This document shows positions 24,084 to 35,213 of a stretch of 64,000 nucleotides of DNA, in pieces. Every line of letters begins with the position of its first letter. The stretch's first letter is position 1. Source of the DNA: Aeromicrobium camelliae (GTDB lineage: Bacteria; Actinomycetota; Actinomycetes; Propionibacteriales; Nocardioidaceae). The translations under genes were made by a program, and so were the position numbers. The stretch spans positions 62,001 to 126,000 of the forward strand of contig NZ_RQJX01000001.1 of the NCBI RefSeq assembly GCF_003850045.1, read 5' to 3'. The notes beneath the pieces were generated by a model. It saw only the letters and a list, made by a program, of their open reading frames with translations, was not told the DNA's origin and made no database searches.

Positions 24084-25241
24084 TTAGGCGGGCGGGAGGG
24101 AGAAGAGGAACGTGTAGCTGCCGCGCGCGGTGACGACGTGGACGGCGCGGGCCGTGGTGCCGTCGGGAGCCTGCGCGGAGTAGACCGCGTTGACCTCGTT
24201 GAGATACGCCACGACATCGCGGACGGGCTCCTCGACCCCGGTCTTCGCGGCGACGTAGTCACGGGCGATCTGCGCGCCCTCGGTGGAACGCTGCGTGTAC
24301 ACGAGGACGAACGCCGGATCGTGACCGGTCAGCAGGACGCGGCCGTCCTCCGGCGGAGTCCAGTCGCCGAGGAACGGGCCCTCGCCCGGGGCGTCGAGGT
24401 CCATCTTCGGCCAGATCAGCCCGGACTTCTCCGGGGTGTCGACCGGATCGATCTCGTCGAGTTGCTCGGGCTCGCGGTTCTCCTGGCCCTCGCGCGGATC
24501 GCCGACGTAGGTCACGGTGAGCACCATGACCGGCTTCTCCTGTGCGTAGGCGTTGGCGGTCCGGGTCGCGAGCTCACCCGGATCGATGTCGAGCTGGACG
24601 CGGACCTCGCGGTCTCCGGGGGTGGTGCCGGTGACGTCGAGGGCGCAGTGCGTGACGCGGTCATTCTCCGAGTCGCAGTACGTGCTGAGGTCGTCGGTGA
24701 CGATCTCCTCCTCCGGCAGCAGCGCGGCGATCTGCGCGAGCATCGTGCGGGTGACCTCGGAGGGCTCGTCGTCGATGCGCATGACCGATGTGACCGTGTC
24801 GGGAAGCGGCGGCTCCTCCAGCGGGGCGAACGTGTCTCGCTCGGGACGGATGTCGGTAGGAGTCGGGGTCGGCGTGGGGGACGGGGTGGCCTCTTCGGTC
24901 GGTTCGCCCTCGTTCTCGGCCGCCTCGGCCTCCTGCTCAGCGGCCTCCTCGGCCGCCTGTTCGGCGAGCAGCGCCTCGAGCTCGGGACGGTAGGTGTCGA
25001 GCAGTTCCTGGCTGCGCACCTGGACGAGCGGACCGAGCTGGACCGCGCCGCGCGGCACGGTCAGGCCGAAGACGATCGGGCTCTCGAGACCGGACTCGTG
25101 GCTGTCGACCGGAGCATCGTCCGCGGTGGCGACGGCGGTGGGCGTCGCAGACGGGGCGGGCGTCGTGCTGCCCGAGTCGCAGGCGGTGAGCGCCAAGAGG
25201 GCTGCACTCACGCCGGCCGTCACCATCAGTCTGCGCTTCAT
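24084..25241 (-). CDS. Lipoprotein of unknown function
   Basis: A 385-residue protein with a lipoprotein signal (MKRRLMVTAGVSAALLALTAC, acceptor Cys about residue 21). A Thr/Pro/Ala linker follows, then a Glu/Ala-rich stretch running into a PTPTPTPT repeat (about 100-130), and a C-terminal domain with several predicted strands (LATRTANAYAQEKPVMVLTV; DPAFVLVYTQRSTEGAQIAR; AVHVVTARGSYTFLFSLPPA). A GAGG five bases before ATG 25241 favours that start over the GTG six bases upstream. No known family was recognised. It is divergent from the iron alcohol dehydrogenase gene, with 115 bases between them. Confidence 0.75.
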   Translation of the reverse strand: MKRRLMVTAGVSAALLALTACDSGSTTPAPSATPTAVATADDAPVDSHESGLESPIVFGLTVPRGAVQLGPLVQVRSQELLDTYRPELEALLAEQAAEEAAEQEAEAAENEGEPTEEATPSPTPTPTPTDIRPERDTFAPLEEPPLPDTVTSVMRIDDEPSEVTRTMLAQIAALLPEEEIVTDDLSTYCDSENDRVTHCALDVTGTTPGDREVRVQLDIDPGELATRTANAYAQEKPVMVLTVTYVGDPREGQENREPEQLDEIDPVDTPEKSGLIWPKMDLDAPGEGPFLGDWTPPEDGRVLLTGHDPAFVLVYTQRSTEGAQIARDYVAAKTGVEEPVRDVVAYLNEVNAVYSAQAPDGTTARAVHVVTARGSYTFLFSLPPA

Positions 25242-25356
25242 CTCCACCTCGTTCGTCCCGGTCCGTTCCGGACCAGCCTAAGGCCACGCACCAACCGTCC
25301 CGTCCGGCGTGGCGCGTATCCTTCTGACCACAGTCACGCGCGGCGAAGGAGATGAC

Positions 25357-26646
25357 GTGGCGGCCTTCCACCCGGACCAACCCGAGACCGTCTTCACCTA
25401 CGGAGCTCCCCGGCTCAAGTTCGGAGCGGGAGCGCGGCACGAGATCGCGACCGACCTGGGCGACTGGGACGTCGAACGGGTCCTCGTGGTCACCGACCCC
25501 GGTGTGGCCGAGACCGGCGCCCCGGCCGCCCTCGCCGAGGAGATCCGCGCGAGCGGTCGCGAGGTCGTCGTCTTCGACCGTACGCGCGTCGAGCCCACCG
25601 ATGCGAGCCTCGTCGAGGCGGTGGAGTTCGCTCGTGCGGCGGCACCGTTCGACGCGGTCATCGCGTTCGGCGGCGGAAGCAGTATCGACACCGCCAAGGC
25701 GGTCAACCTCCTGTTGACCAACGAGGGCGAGCTCATGGACTACGTCAACGCGCCCGTCGGTGGAGGACGTGCCCCGCAGCATCCGTTGCTGCCGCTCGTC
25801 GCGGTGCCCACCACCACCGGAACCGGCAGCGAGAGCACGACCATCTGCGTTCTCGACGTGGTGAGCCAGCACGTGAAGACCGGCATCTCGCACGCCCGAC
25901 TGCGTCCGGTCTACGCGGTGGTCGATCCCGAGCTCACCGTCAGCCAGCCCGCGGGCGTCACGGCTGCGTCGGGCCTGGACATCCTGTGCCACGCCCTCGA
26001 GAGCTACACGGCCCGTCCCTACACGTCCTACGAGCACAAGCGCGCCGACGAGCGGGTGCCCTACTGCGGGGCCAATCCCATCGCGGACCTGTGGGCCGAG
26101 AAGGCGCTGAGCCTCATGGCCGGCGCGTTCCGTACCGCGGTGCGTCACGGCGACGACGTCGAGGCCCGCGAGCAGATGGCGATGGCCGCGACGTTCGCCG
26201 GACTCGGTTTCGGCAACGCGGGGGTGCACATCCCGCACGCCAACGCTTACCCGATCGCCGGCCAGGTGCCCGACGGGTTCCGCCCTGAGGGCTACGACGC
26301 CGACCACGCGATGGTTCCGCACGGCATGGCCGTCTCGCTCACCGCGCCGGCCGCCTTCGCGTTCACGTTCGACGCCGATCCGGACCGACACGTCCGCGCC
26401 GCACGGTTGCTCGATCCTGATGCGCGGACCGACCGCCCTGAGGATCTGCTTCCGTCCGTCCTGCGATCGATCATGCGTGACGTCGGCATCCCCAACGGTC
26501 TGTCGGCGATCGGTTTCGAGCCCGGCGATCGCGACGCGCTCGTCGAGGGCACGCTCAAGCAGCAGCGACTGCTCGCCACCGCGCCCAAGATCGTCACCGA
26601 GGACGACATCGCCGGCATCCTCGACGCTTCGGTGGAGCTGTGGTAG
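25357..26646 (+). CDS. Hydroxyacid-oxoacid transhydrogenase-like iron-containing alcohol dehydrogenase
   Basis: A 429-residue iron-containing alcohol dehydrogenase. NAD-binding GGGSSIDTAK lies near residue 105; metal ligands sit in GLDILCHALES and in the HIPHANAYPIAG and MVPHG segments. The HIPHANAYP block and the long middle segment (TARPYTSYEHKRADERVPY) are typical of ADHFE1-type hydroxyacid-oxoacid transhydrogenases, which convert 4-hydroxybutyrate plus 2-oxoglutarate to succinic semialdehyde plus D-2-hydroxyglutarate. The start is GTG 25357, with GAAGGAG five bases before it; the frame's earlier GTG at 25309 lacks this. Its end overlaps the next gene, a predicted D-2-hydroxy acid dehydrogenase, which supports the assignment. 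Confidence 0.83.
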   Translation: MAAFHPDQPETVFTYGAPRLKFGAGARHEIATDLGDWDVERVLVVTDPGVAETGAPAALAEEIRASGREVVVFDRTRVEPTDASLVEAVEFARAAAPFDAVIAFGGGSSIDTAKAVNLLLTNEGELMDYVNAPVGGGRAPQHPLLPLVAVPTTTGTGSESTTICVLDVVSQHVKTGISHARLRPVYAVVDPELTVSQPAGVTAASGLDILCHALESYTARPYTSYEHKRADERVPYCGANPIADLWAEKALSLMAGAFRTAVRHGDDVEAREQMAMAATFAGLGFGNAGVHIPHANAYPIAGQVPDGFRPEGYDADHAMVPHGMAVSLTAPAAFAFTFDADPDRHVRAARLLDPDARTDRPEDLLPSVLRSIMRDVGIPNGLSAIGFEPGDRDALVEGTLKQQRLLATAPKIVTEDDIAGILDASVELW

Positions 26647-29471
26647 CCGAGGTCACGACTGCCGCGACGGACGTCGTCGAGGCCCTGCGCCGGCACGGAG
26701 TGCGAGATGTCGACGACTCGTCGTTGTCGCGCGCCCTCTACAGCACGGACGCCTCGCTCTACCGCGTCGTGCCCCGGGTCGTCGCACGCCCGCGTGACAT
26801 CGACGAGGTCATGGCCATCGCGGCCGCCGCCGTGGAGACCGGGACCCCCATCACCGCGCGTGGCGCCGGAACGTCGATCGCGGGCAACGCCGTCGGTACC
26901 GGCATCGTGGTCGACTTCGCCCGGCACATGAACCGCGTGCTGGCCGTCGACGAGGCCACCCGCACCGCCGAGGTCCAGCCCGGTGTCGTCCACGCGGCGC
27001 TCCAGCGCGCCGCCGCCCCGCAGCGCCTGCGGTACGGGCCTGACCCGTCGACCCACACGCGCTGCACCGTGGGCGGCATGATCGGCAACAACGCCTGCGG
27101 CAACCGAGCGCTCGGTTACGGGCGCAGCGCGGACAACGTCGCCGCCCTCGACCTGCTCACGATCGGCGGCGAACGCATCCAGGTCGGCCGCGACGTGGCC
27201 GTCACGTCGCCCACGCTGGAGAAACTGCGTGGCGTCGTGGGGTCCGACCTCGCCACCGTCCGCACGGAGTTCGGCCGCTTCGGCCGTCAGGTCTCCGGCT
27301 ACAGCCTCGAGCACCTGCTGCCCGAGCGGGGATTCGATGTCGGGTCGTTCATGGCCGGGACCGAGGGCACCCTCGCACTCCTGCTCGGCGCGACCGTCGA
27401 CCTCGTGAAGGACCCGACGCACCGGCACCTGGTCGTGCTCGCCTACCCGTCGATGGCCGAGGCCGCGGACCACACCCCCGCGGTGCTGCCCTACTCGCCG
27501 ACCGCCTGCGAGGGTCTCGGCGCGCGGATCGTCGAGGTCTACCGCGCCGCCAAGGGCGACGCCGCCGTTCCCGACCTGCCCGACGGCGGGGGCTACCTCT
27601 ACGTCGAGCTGTCCGGCGACGACGCCGCCGAACTCGAGGACCGGGCCGCCAAGGTCGTCCGCGCCTCCGGCGCCCTCGCGCACCGGCACGTCACGTCGCC
27701 GCTCGAGCAGGGCGTCCTCTGGCGCATCCGCGAGGAGGGCGCAGGCCTCGCCGGTCGCGCTCTCGATCGACCGGCGTTGTCCGGCTGGGAGGACGCCGCG
27801 GTGCCGCCGGAGCGACTCGGCGCCTACCTGCGCGAGTTCGACACCCTCATGAACGAGTACGGCGTCCACGGCGTGCCGTTCGGCCACTTCGGTGACGGTT
27901 GTGTCCACGTGCGGATCGACTTCGAGCTCGACGCGCCCGACGGTCACCAGACGTTCCGCGACTTCCTGTTCGACGCGGCGCGCCTGGCCGCCTCGCACGG
28001 CGGTTCCTTCTCCGGCGAGCACGGCGACGGTCGCGCCCGCTCCGAGCTGCTTCCGTTGATGTACTCGCCGAAGGCGACCGACCTCTTCTCCCAGGTCAAG
28101 CACGTCTTCGACCCGGAGAACCTGCTCAACCCGGGCGTGCTCGTGGAGCCGCGTCCCGTGGAAGCGGACCTGCGCGGTCAGCACCGTGAGTGGGCGCCGG
28201 GCCTCCGCAGCAGTCGCCAGGGTTTGCGGCTCCTGCACGACGAAGGAAGCTTCGGCGCGGCCGTGCACCGCTGCACGGGCGTCGGCAAGTGCCTGGCGCC
28301 CAATCAGGCGACCGGCGGCGTCATGTGCCCCTCCTTCCAGGCCACCCGCCAGGAGAAGGACTCCACGCGCGGACGCGCTCGCGTGCTTCAGGAGATGGTC
28401 GACGGCCGGCTCGTCTCTGAGGGCTGGGCCAGTCCGGAGGTGCACGAGGCGCTCGACCTGTGCCTGTCGTGCAAGGGCTGCCTCAGCGACTGCCCGACGG
28501 GCGTCGACATGGCGACGTACAAGTCCGAGGTGCTCTACCAGACGTACCGCGGCAAACGCCGACCGCGCAGCCACTACATCCTCGGCCGTCTGCCGTTCTG
28601 GGCGCGACTGAACGCGCCGATCGCGGGCCTGGCGAACCTGGCCCTGCGCATCCCGGGCATCGTCCACGTCGCCCGGTGGGTGGCGGGTGTCGATCAGCGA
28701 CGCAGCCTGCCGCGTTTCGCGACCCGCACCTTGAGCCGTCAGCTGCGCGACCATCGCCCGCGCGGCGACAAGCGGGTCCTGCTGTGGGCGGACTCCTTCA
28801 CCGAGTACTTCGGCACCGCCTCGGGTCGCGCGGCGGTGGACGTCCTCGAAGCCGCCGGCTACGCCGTGGAGCTGTTGGAACGTCCGCAGTGCTGCGGTCT
28901 GACGTGGATCACCACGGGCCAGCTCGACACCGCACGCGAACTCGTCGAGCGCACTGTCGAGCAGCTCCATCCCTACGTGGCTGCTGGCGTACCGGTGGTC
29001 GGTCTGGAACCGTCCTGCCTCGCGGTGCTGCGTTCGGACGCGGTCGAACTCGTCGACGACCCGCGCGCGGCGGAGGTGGCCGGGGGAGTGCTCACCCTCG
29101 CCGAGCTCCTGCGCCGGGACGAGGAGTGGGAGGCGCCCGACCTGAGTGGGCGCCGCATCATCGTGCAGCCGCATTGCCACCACTCTTCGGTGCTCGGGTT
29201 CGAGCCGGACCTGGCGTTGCTGGAGTCCATGGGCGCGCAGATCCAGAGGCTTGGCGGGTGCTGCGGTCTGGCCGGCAACTTCGGCGTGGAGAAGGGGCAT
29301 TACGAGGTGTCCGTCGGTGTGGCCGAGCAGCAGCTCCTGCCTGCCCTCCGTGACGCCCAGCCCGGCACGATCGTGCTCGCCGACGGCTTCAGCTGCCGCA
29401 CGCAGATCGACGACCTCACCGACGTCGACAGTCTGCACCTGGCCGAGCTGCTGGCCCGGGAGTTGAGGTGA
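26640..29471 (+). CDS. FAD- and Fe-S-dependent D-2-hydroxyacid dehydrogenase (YdiJ/D-2-hydroxyglutarate dehydrogenase-like)
   Basis: A 943-residue multi-domain enzyme: an FAD-binding PCMH domain (about 45-225, with GAGTSIAGNAVG and GGMIGNNACGNRALGYGRSA), an FAD-oxidase C-terminal domain (about 265-500, with GHFGDGCVHVRID and SGEHGDGRARSELLP), a ferredoxin-like domain (about 540-640, CTGVGKC..MCP and LCLSCKGCLSDCPTG) and a CCG-type domain (about 720-930, QCCGLTW and GCCGLAGNFG). This matches the large YdiJ-like dehydrogenases that oxidise D-2-hydroxyglutarate or related acids and pass electrons on. The start is GTG 26640, overlapping the transhydrogenase stop by seven bases. The first cluster's missing middle Cys appears normal for this family. 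D-lactate is an alternative substrate. Confidence 0.85.
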   Translation: MVAEVTTAATDVVEALRRHGVRDVDDSSLSRALYSTDASLYRVVPRVVARPRDIDEVMAIAAAAVETGTPITARGAGTSIAGNAVGTGIVVDFARHMNRVLAVDEATRTAEVQPGVVHAALQRAAAPQRLRYGPDPSTHTRCTVGGMIGNNACGNRALGYGRSADNVAALDLLTIGGERIQVGRDVAVTSPTLEKLRGVVGSDLATVRTEFGRFGRQVSGYSLEHLLPERGFDVGSFMAGTEGTLALLLGATVDLVKDPTHRHLVVLAYPSMAEAADHTPAVLPYSPTACEGLGARIVEVYRAAKGDAAVPDLPDGGGYLYVELSGDDAAELEDRAAKVVRASGALAHRHVTSPLEQGVLWRIREEGAGLAGRALDRPALSGWEDAAVPPERLGAYLREFDTLMNEYGVHGVPFGHFGDGCVHVRIDFELDAPDGHQTFRDFLFDAARLAASHGGSFSGEHGDGRARSELLPLMYSPKATDLFSQVKHVFDPENLLNPGVLVEPRPVEADLRGQHREWAPGLRSSRQGLRLLHDEGSFGAAVHRCTGVGKCLAPNQATGGVMCPSFQATRQEKDSTRGRARVLQEMVDGRLVSEGWASPEVHEALDLCLSCKGCLSDCPTGVDMATYKSEVLYQTYRGKRRPRSHYILGRLPFWARLNAPIAGLANLALRIPGIVHVARWVAGVDQRRSLPRFATRTLSRQLRDHRPRGDKRVLLWADSFTEYFGTASGRAAVDVLEAAGYAVELLERPQCCGLTWITTGQLDTARELVERTVEQLHPYVAAGVPVVGLEPSCLAVLRSDAVELVDDPRAAEVAGGVLTLAELLRRDEEWEAPDLSGRRIIVQPHCHHSSVLGFEPDLALLESMGAQIQRLGGCCGLAGNFGVEKGHYEVSVGVAEQQLLPALRDAQPGTIVLADGFSCRTQIDDLTDVDSLHLAELLARELR

Positions 29472-29529
29472 GCAGGGTGGTCACGTGCCGTGAGGGTGTC
29501 GAGGTGAGCTCGCTGGCCGAGCTGCTGGC
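29439..29529 (+). repeat. 17-bp direct repeat at the end of the dehydrogenase gene
   Basis: CTGGCCGAGCTGCTGGC occurs at 29439-29455, inside the last codons of the dehydrogenase, and again at 29513-29529 in the gap. Similar bases follow each copy, up to GGTGAGC. It looks like a small tandem duplication of the 3' end of the gene, now partly decayed. Confidence 0.6.
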
Positions 29530-29549
29530 GCGAGTGTCAGGGTGAGCGG

Positions 29550-30278
29550 ATGGACGATCCGCTGATCGCCCTCGGTCGCGCCATGGCTCGGTTCACGGAG
29601 CTGACGATGGCGGCGGAGGGCGACGAACCGGTTCCGGCGTGCACTGACTGGACCGTCGTCGACCTCGTCGGCCACCTCGGCAACGTGCACCGCTGGGCCG
29701 CGGCCACTGTGCTGAGCGGACAGCGGATCGCGAGCGAGCCCGTCACCCGCCCGACCGAGCCGCTCGAGGAGTGGTACGCCGGGACCGCAACTGCTCTGCT
29801 GGCCGCGCTCCAGGCGGTCGACGGTGACGAACCGACACCGAACTTCGCGGGGATCGACGAGGTCGCCGCGTTCTGGCCCCGCCGGCAGTTGCACGAGACG
29901 ACGATCCACGCGGTCGATCTCGCGCAGGCGCTCGGCCGCCCCGAGTACGGGTGGGGTGTCGCCGCCGACGTCGCCGCCGACGGTGTCAGCGAGGTGCTGC
30001 GGGTCTTCCTGCGGCGCATGGTCGCGCGGGGCCGACCGCCGGTCGTCCCCGGTCCCATCGATCTCGTCGCCACCGACATCGAGCGTGTCTGGACCGTCGT
30101 TCCGGGCGAGAACCCCACCGAGCCGCCGACCGTGGTGAGCCACGAGGTGGACCCGGCCGGCTCCGCTCGGGGCACCGTCGTGGAGCTGTACCTGGCCCTG
30201 TGGAACCGCCTGCCGGCCGGGCGGCTGCAGCTCACCGGGGCGGCGGTGCCGTTCTTCGACGGTCCTCGCGTGCCCTGA
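29550..30278 (+). CDS. Maleylpyruvate isomerase family (DinB-like, mycothiol-dependent) protein
   Basis: A 242-residue protein with an N-terminal DinB/maleylpyruvate-isomerase helical bundle: CTDWTVVDLVGHLGNVHRWA has the family's WTVxDLxxHLxxxH metal-binding pattern, and ETTIHAVDLAQALG supplies the second His. A small C-terminal alpha-beta domain (about 160-242) ends in LWNRLPAGRLQLTG. Most members are mycothiol-dependent transferases or isomerases, and many have no known substrate. The ATG at 29550 is used. No partner gene in the neighbourhood reveals the reaction; maleylpyruvate degradation genes are not present here. Confidence 0.82.
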   Translation: MDDPLIALGRAMARFTELTMAAEGDEPVPACTDWTVVDLVGHLGNVHRWAAATVLSGQRIASEPVTRPTEPLEEWYAGTATALLAALQAVDGDEPTPNFAGIDEVAAFWPRRQLHETTIHAVDLAQALGRPEYGWGVAADVAADGVSEVLRVFLRRMVARGRPPVVPGPIDLVATDIERVWTVVPGENPTEPPTVVSHEVDPAGSARGTVVELYLALWNRLPAGRLQLTGAAVPFFDGPRVP

Positions 30279-30336
30279 ACGCTCTCGCGCTTGGGGCCGC
30301 TCGATAGGCTGGGAGACGGTGATGGGTACCTCGATT

Positions 30337-30365
30337 TTGACCCGTCTCACCGGCTCCGGTAGGCT
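30337..30365 (+). promoter_or_regulatory. Predicted sigma70-type promoter of the str operon
   Basis: TTGACC (30337-30342), a 17-base spacer and TAGGCT (30360-30365): a near-ideal housekeeping promoter. It places the transcription start about 110 bases upstream of rpsL. The 204-base gap between 30278 and rpsL holds nothing else that I can identify. Confidence 0.8.
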
Positions 30366-30482
30366 TATGCGCTGTGCCTGGCATCTGTCAGGCTGGCGTG
30401 CGTGCCCATCGAATCGGCGACGACTTCGCACGGGCCGCGTCACCTTCAGGCAACAACATCGGTCAGCAGAAAGAAGCATGTA

Positions 30483-30857
30483 GTGCCCACGATCAACCAG
30501 TTGGTTCGCAAGGGCCGCCAGTCCAAGGTGGTCAAGACGAACACGCCCGCGCTCAAGGGTTCGCCGCAGCGCCGTGGCGTGTGCACGCGCGTGTACACCA
30601 CGACGCCGAAGAAGCCGAACTCCGCGCTGCGGAAGGTTGCTCGTGTGAGGCTCTCGAGCGGCACCGAGGTCACCGCCTACATCCCCGGCGAGGGTCACAA
30701 CCTCCAGGAGCACTCGATCGTGCTCGTGCGTGGTGGTCGTGTGAAGGACCTGCCGGGTGTGCGTTACAAGGTCATCCGCGGCTCGCTCGACACGCAGGGC
30801 GTGAAGGGTCGCAAGCAGGCTCGCAGCCGCTACGGCGCGAAGAAGGAGAAGAGCTGA
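30483..30857 (+). CDS. rpsL: 30S ribosomal protein S12
   Basis: A 124-residue S12 starting at GTG 30483 ([15 protein letters not shown]). It sits at the decoding centre of the small subunit. The two lysines whose change gives streptomycin resistance are both present, in [12 protein letters not shown] and [13 protein letters not shown], so the protein looks streptomycin-sensitive. The frame is open upstream but the family starts here. It is the first gene of rpsL-rpsG-fusA-tuf, and its stop overlaps the rpsG ATG by one base. Confidence 0.98.
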   Translation: MPTINQLVRKGRQSKVVKTNTPALKGSPQRRGVCTRVYTTTPKKPNSALRKVARVRLSSGTEVTAYIPGEGHNLQEHSIVLVRGGRVKDLPGVRYKVIRGSLDTQGVKGRKQARSRYGAKKEKS

Positions 30858-31327
30858 TGCCTCGCAAGGGTCCCGCTCCCAAGCGTGCCATCGAGACCGA
30901 CCCGGTCTTCGGCAGCCAGCTGGTCACCCAGCTGATCAACAAGGTGCTCGTCGACGGCAAGAAGCAGGTCGCGCAGCGCATCGTCTACAACGCCCTCGAG
31001 GGCACCCGCGAGAAGACGGGCACCGACCCGGTCATCACGCTCAAGCGCGCGCTCGACAACGTCAAGCCGAGCCTCGAGGTCAAGAGCCGCCGTGTCGGTG
31101 GCGCCACCTACCAGGTCCCGGTCGACGTCCGTCCGGGCCGCCAGACCACCCTCGCGCTGCGCTGGATCGTCAAGTACGCCCAGGAGCGCCGCGAGAAGAC
31201 CATGTCCGAGCGACTCATGAACGAGCTGCTCGACGCCAGCAACGGGCTGGGCGCGAGCGTCAAGAAGCGCGAGGACACCCACAAGATGGCCGAAGCCAAC
31301 AAGGCGTTCGCCCATTACCGCTGGTGA
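30857..31327 (+). CDS. rpsG: 30S ribosomal protein S7
   Basis: A 156-residue S7 ([20 protein letters not shown]), the primary binder of the 3' domain of 16S rRNA, which helps form the head of the small subunit and the tRNA exit site. Full length; the C-terminal [10 protein letters not shown] is intact. The ATG overlaps the rpsL TGA (TGATG), with GGAGAAGAG just upstream inside rpsL. It is followed by an 84-base gap before fusA. In other bacteria S7 represses its own operon by binding the rpsL-rpsG gap; here the two genes overlap, so that mode is unlikely. Confidence 0.98.
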   Translation: MPRKGPAPKRAIETDPVFGSQLVTQLINKVLVDGKKQVAQRIVYNALEGTREKTGTDPVITLKRALDNVKPSLEVKSRRVGGATYQVPVDVRPGRQTTLALRWIVKYAQERREKTMSERLMNELLDASNGLGASVKKREDTHKMAEANKAFAHYRW

Positions 31328-31411
31328 TTCGGTCCCTCTTCGAGGTGGGTCACCTTCCTCCACCGCCGAGCCTGGCAGCTCGCAGCGACCTCTCACAATC
31401 CGAAGGTTTTC

Positions 31412-33523
<2,112 letters not shown>

Positions 33524-33615
33524 CAGCGGACCATCGAATAGGGTGGCCTGAGGTACTCGTCATCGGGTGACCACACGGCGTTCAACAGCAACAATCAATC
33601 CAGGAGGAGCCCCAA

Positions 33616-34809
33616 GTGGCTAAGGCGAAGTTCGAGCGGACCAAGCCGCACATGAACATCGGCACCATCGGTCACATCGACCACGGCAAGACCACCTTGA
33701 CCGCGGCGATCACCAAGGTGCTGCACGACAAGTACCCCGACCTGAACGACGACTACGCGTTCGACGCGATCGACAAGGCGCCCGAAGAGAAGCAGCGCGG
33801 CATCACCATCTCGATCTCGCACGTCGAGTACCAGACGGAGAACCGCCACTACGCGCACGTCGACTGCCCCGGTCACGCTGACTACGTCAAGAACATGATC
33901 ACGGGTGCGGCGCAGATGGACGGCGCCATCCTCGTGGTGGCCGCCACCGACGGCCCCATGCCGCAGACGCGTGAGCACGTCCTCCTGGCCCGCCAGGTCG
34001 GTGTGCCGGCGATGGTCGTCGCGCTCAACAAGTGCGACATGGTCGACGACGAGGAGATCCTCGAGCTCGTCGAGCTCGAAGTCCGTGAGCTCCTCAACGA
34101 GCAGGAGTTCGACGGCGACAACGTCCCGGTCGTCAAGGTCGCCGCTCACCCGGCGCTCCAGGGCGATGCCAAGTGGGGCGAGTCGATCATCGAGCTGATG
34201 AACGCCGTCGACGAGTACATCCCGCTGCCCCCGCGTGAGACGGACAAGCCGTTCCTCATGCCGGTCGAGGACGTCTTCACGATCACCGGTCGTGGCACTG
34301 TGATCACCGGCCGTATCGAGCGCGGCATCGTCAAGGTGAACGACACGGTCGACATCGTCGGTATCCGCGACGAGAAGCAGACCACCACCGTCACCGGCAT
34401 CGAGATGTTCCGCAAGCTCCTCGACGAGGGCCAGGCGGGCGAGAACGTCGGTCTGCTCCTGCGTGGTACGAAGCGCGAGGACGTGGAGCGCGGAATGGTC
34501 GTGATCCAGCCCGGTTCGACGACTCCCCACACGGAGTTCGAGGGCCAGGTCTACATCCTGTCCAAGGACGAGGGTGGCCGTCACACGCCGTTCTTCAACA
34601 ACTACCGTCCGCAGTTCTACTTCCGCACTACGGACGTCACCGGCGTCGTCACGCTGCCTGAGGGCACCGAGATGGTCATGCCCGGCGACAACACCGAGAT
34701 GAGCGTTCAGCTGATCCAGCCGATCGCCATGGAAGAGGGTCTGCGCTTCGCGATCCGCGAGGGTGGCCGCACCGTCGGCGCCGGTCGCGTCACGAAGATC
34801 ATCAAGTGA
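33616..34809 (+). CDS. tuf: Elongation factor Tu
   Basis: A 397-residue EF-Tu, the GTPase that brings aminoacyl-tRNA to the ribosome. P-loop GHIDHGKTT (residues 19-27), DCPGHADY and NKCDM are all present, followed by the two beta-barrel domains up to [10 protein letters not shown]. The start is GTG 33616 with AGGAGGAG eight bases before it, the strongest ribosome binding site in the operon, which fits the very high expression expected. A strong terminator follows, so the operon ends here. No second tuf copy is in the window. Confidence 0.98.
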   Translation: MAKAKFERTKPHMNIGTIGHIDHGKTTLTAAITKVLHDKYPDLNDDYAFDAIDKAPEEKQRGITISISHVEYQTENRHYAHVDCPGHADYVKNMITGAAQMDGAILVVAATDGPMPQTREHVLLARQVGVPAMVVALNKCDMVDDEEILELVELEVRELLNEQEFDGDNVPVVKVAAHPALQGDAKWGESIIELMNAVDEYIPLPPRETDKPFLMPVEDVFTITGRGTVITGRIERGIVKVNDTVDIVGIRDEKQTTTVTGIEMFRKLLDEGQAGENVGLLLRGTKREDVERGMVVIQPGSTTPHTEFEGQVYILSKDEGGRHTPFFNNYRPQFYFRTTDVTGVVTLPEGTEMVMPGDNTEMSVQLIQPIAMEEGLRFAIREGGRTVGAGRVTKIIK

Positions 34810-34824
34810 GTCTCTGACTCTCGA

Positions 34825-34862
34825 CGAAAGAACCCCCGGGCCTCGGCCCGGGGGTTCTTTCG
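34825..34862 (+). terminator. Terminator of the str operon
   Basis: Perfect 17-bp stem (CGAAAGAACCCCCGGGC and its complement) with a CTCG loop, 15 bases after the tuf stop and ending in TTCTTTCGTT. It is the most classical terminator in the window. Confidence 0.92.
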
Positions 34863-34901
34863 TTGTCGTGGGGGAGCGCCAGCGACCGCAGCCGCGTCGC
34901 C

Positions 34902-35147
34902 TCAGGGGTCGCGGCGCAGGGCGGCGCGGAGGGAGTCGACCTGGTCGGGTGCCGGGGAGGCCTCGTCGCGGTTGCTGTCCTGCAGTTCGACGAGCAGTTC
35001 GGCGCGGTTCACCGGCACCGAGCCTGGCGCGTCGATGCCGATCCGCACCACATCGTCCTTGACTTCCAGTACCGTGACGGTGATTTCGTCGCACCTGTCC
35101 CGCGTGACGTGCGGAGTGCCCGCACCGCCGCCCCGCGCGAACGGTTC
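34902..35147 (-). pseudogene. CsrA-like RNA-binding protein remnant lacking its start and first strand
   Basis: On the minus strand this frame encodes DEITVTVLEVKDDVVRIGID followed by APGSVPVNRAELLVELQDSN. That is the core of CsrA, the small RNA-binding regulator of translation, including the normally conserved R/E pattern of its RNA-binding strand, plus about 30 extra residues. The first strand (normally MLVLTRxxGE) is missing. The open frame begins right after a TGA at 35148-35150 and has no ATG, GTG or TTG before the conserved core. An AAAGGA followed by TTG (35151) would start a different frame. I read it as a 5'-damaged gene; a rare start codon or frameshift repair is possible. Nothing else is seen in the 34863-35213 gap. 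Confidence 0.65.
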
Positions 35148-35213
35148 TCAATGGCGTCCTTTTGCTGGGACGGCGGCTCGTGAATTACGCAACGTCGGCC
35201 TAGCCTTATTCAC

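Noticed and set aside
24840-24900. PTPTPT-coding tandem repeat in the lipoprotein gene as a mobile or regulatory repeat
   Set aside because: It is in frame and is an ordinary linker between the signal region and the C-terminal domain.
28265-28345. Missing middle Cys in the first Fe-S motif (CTGVGKC) of the large dehydrogenase
   Set aside because: As far as I recall YdiJ-like members have the same CxGxGxC pattern, so it is not a defect.
33595-35151. A 518-codon minus-strand frame opening at a TTG with a plausible ribosome binding site
   Set aside because: Most of it is antisense to tuf and has shadow composition. Only the short CsrA-like stretch, in another frame, looks like protein.
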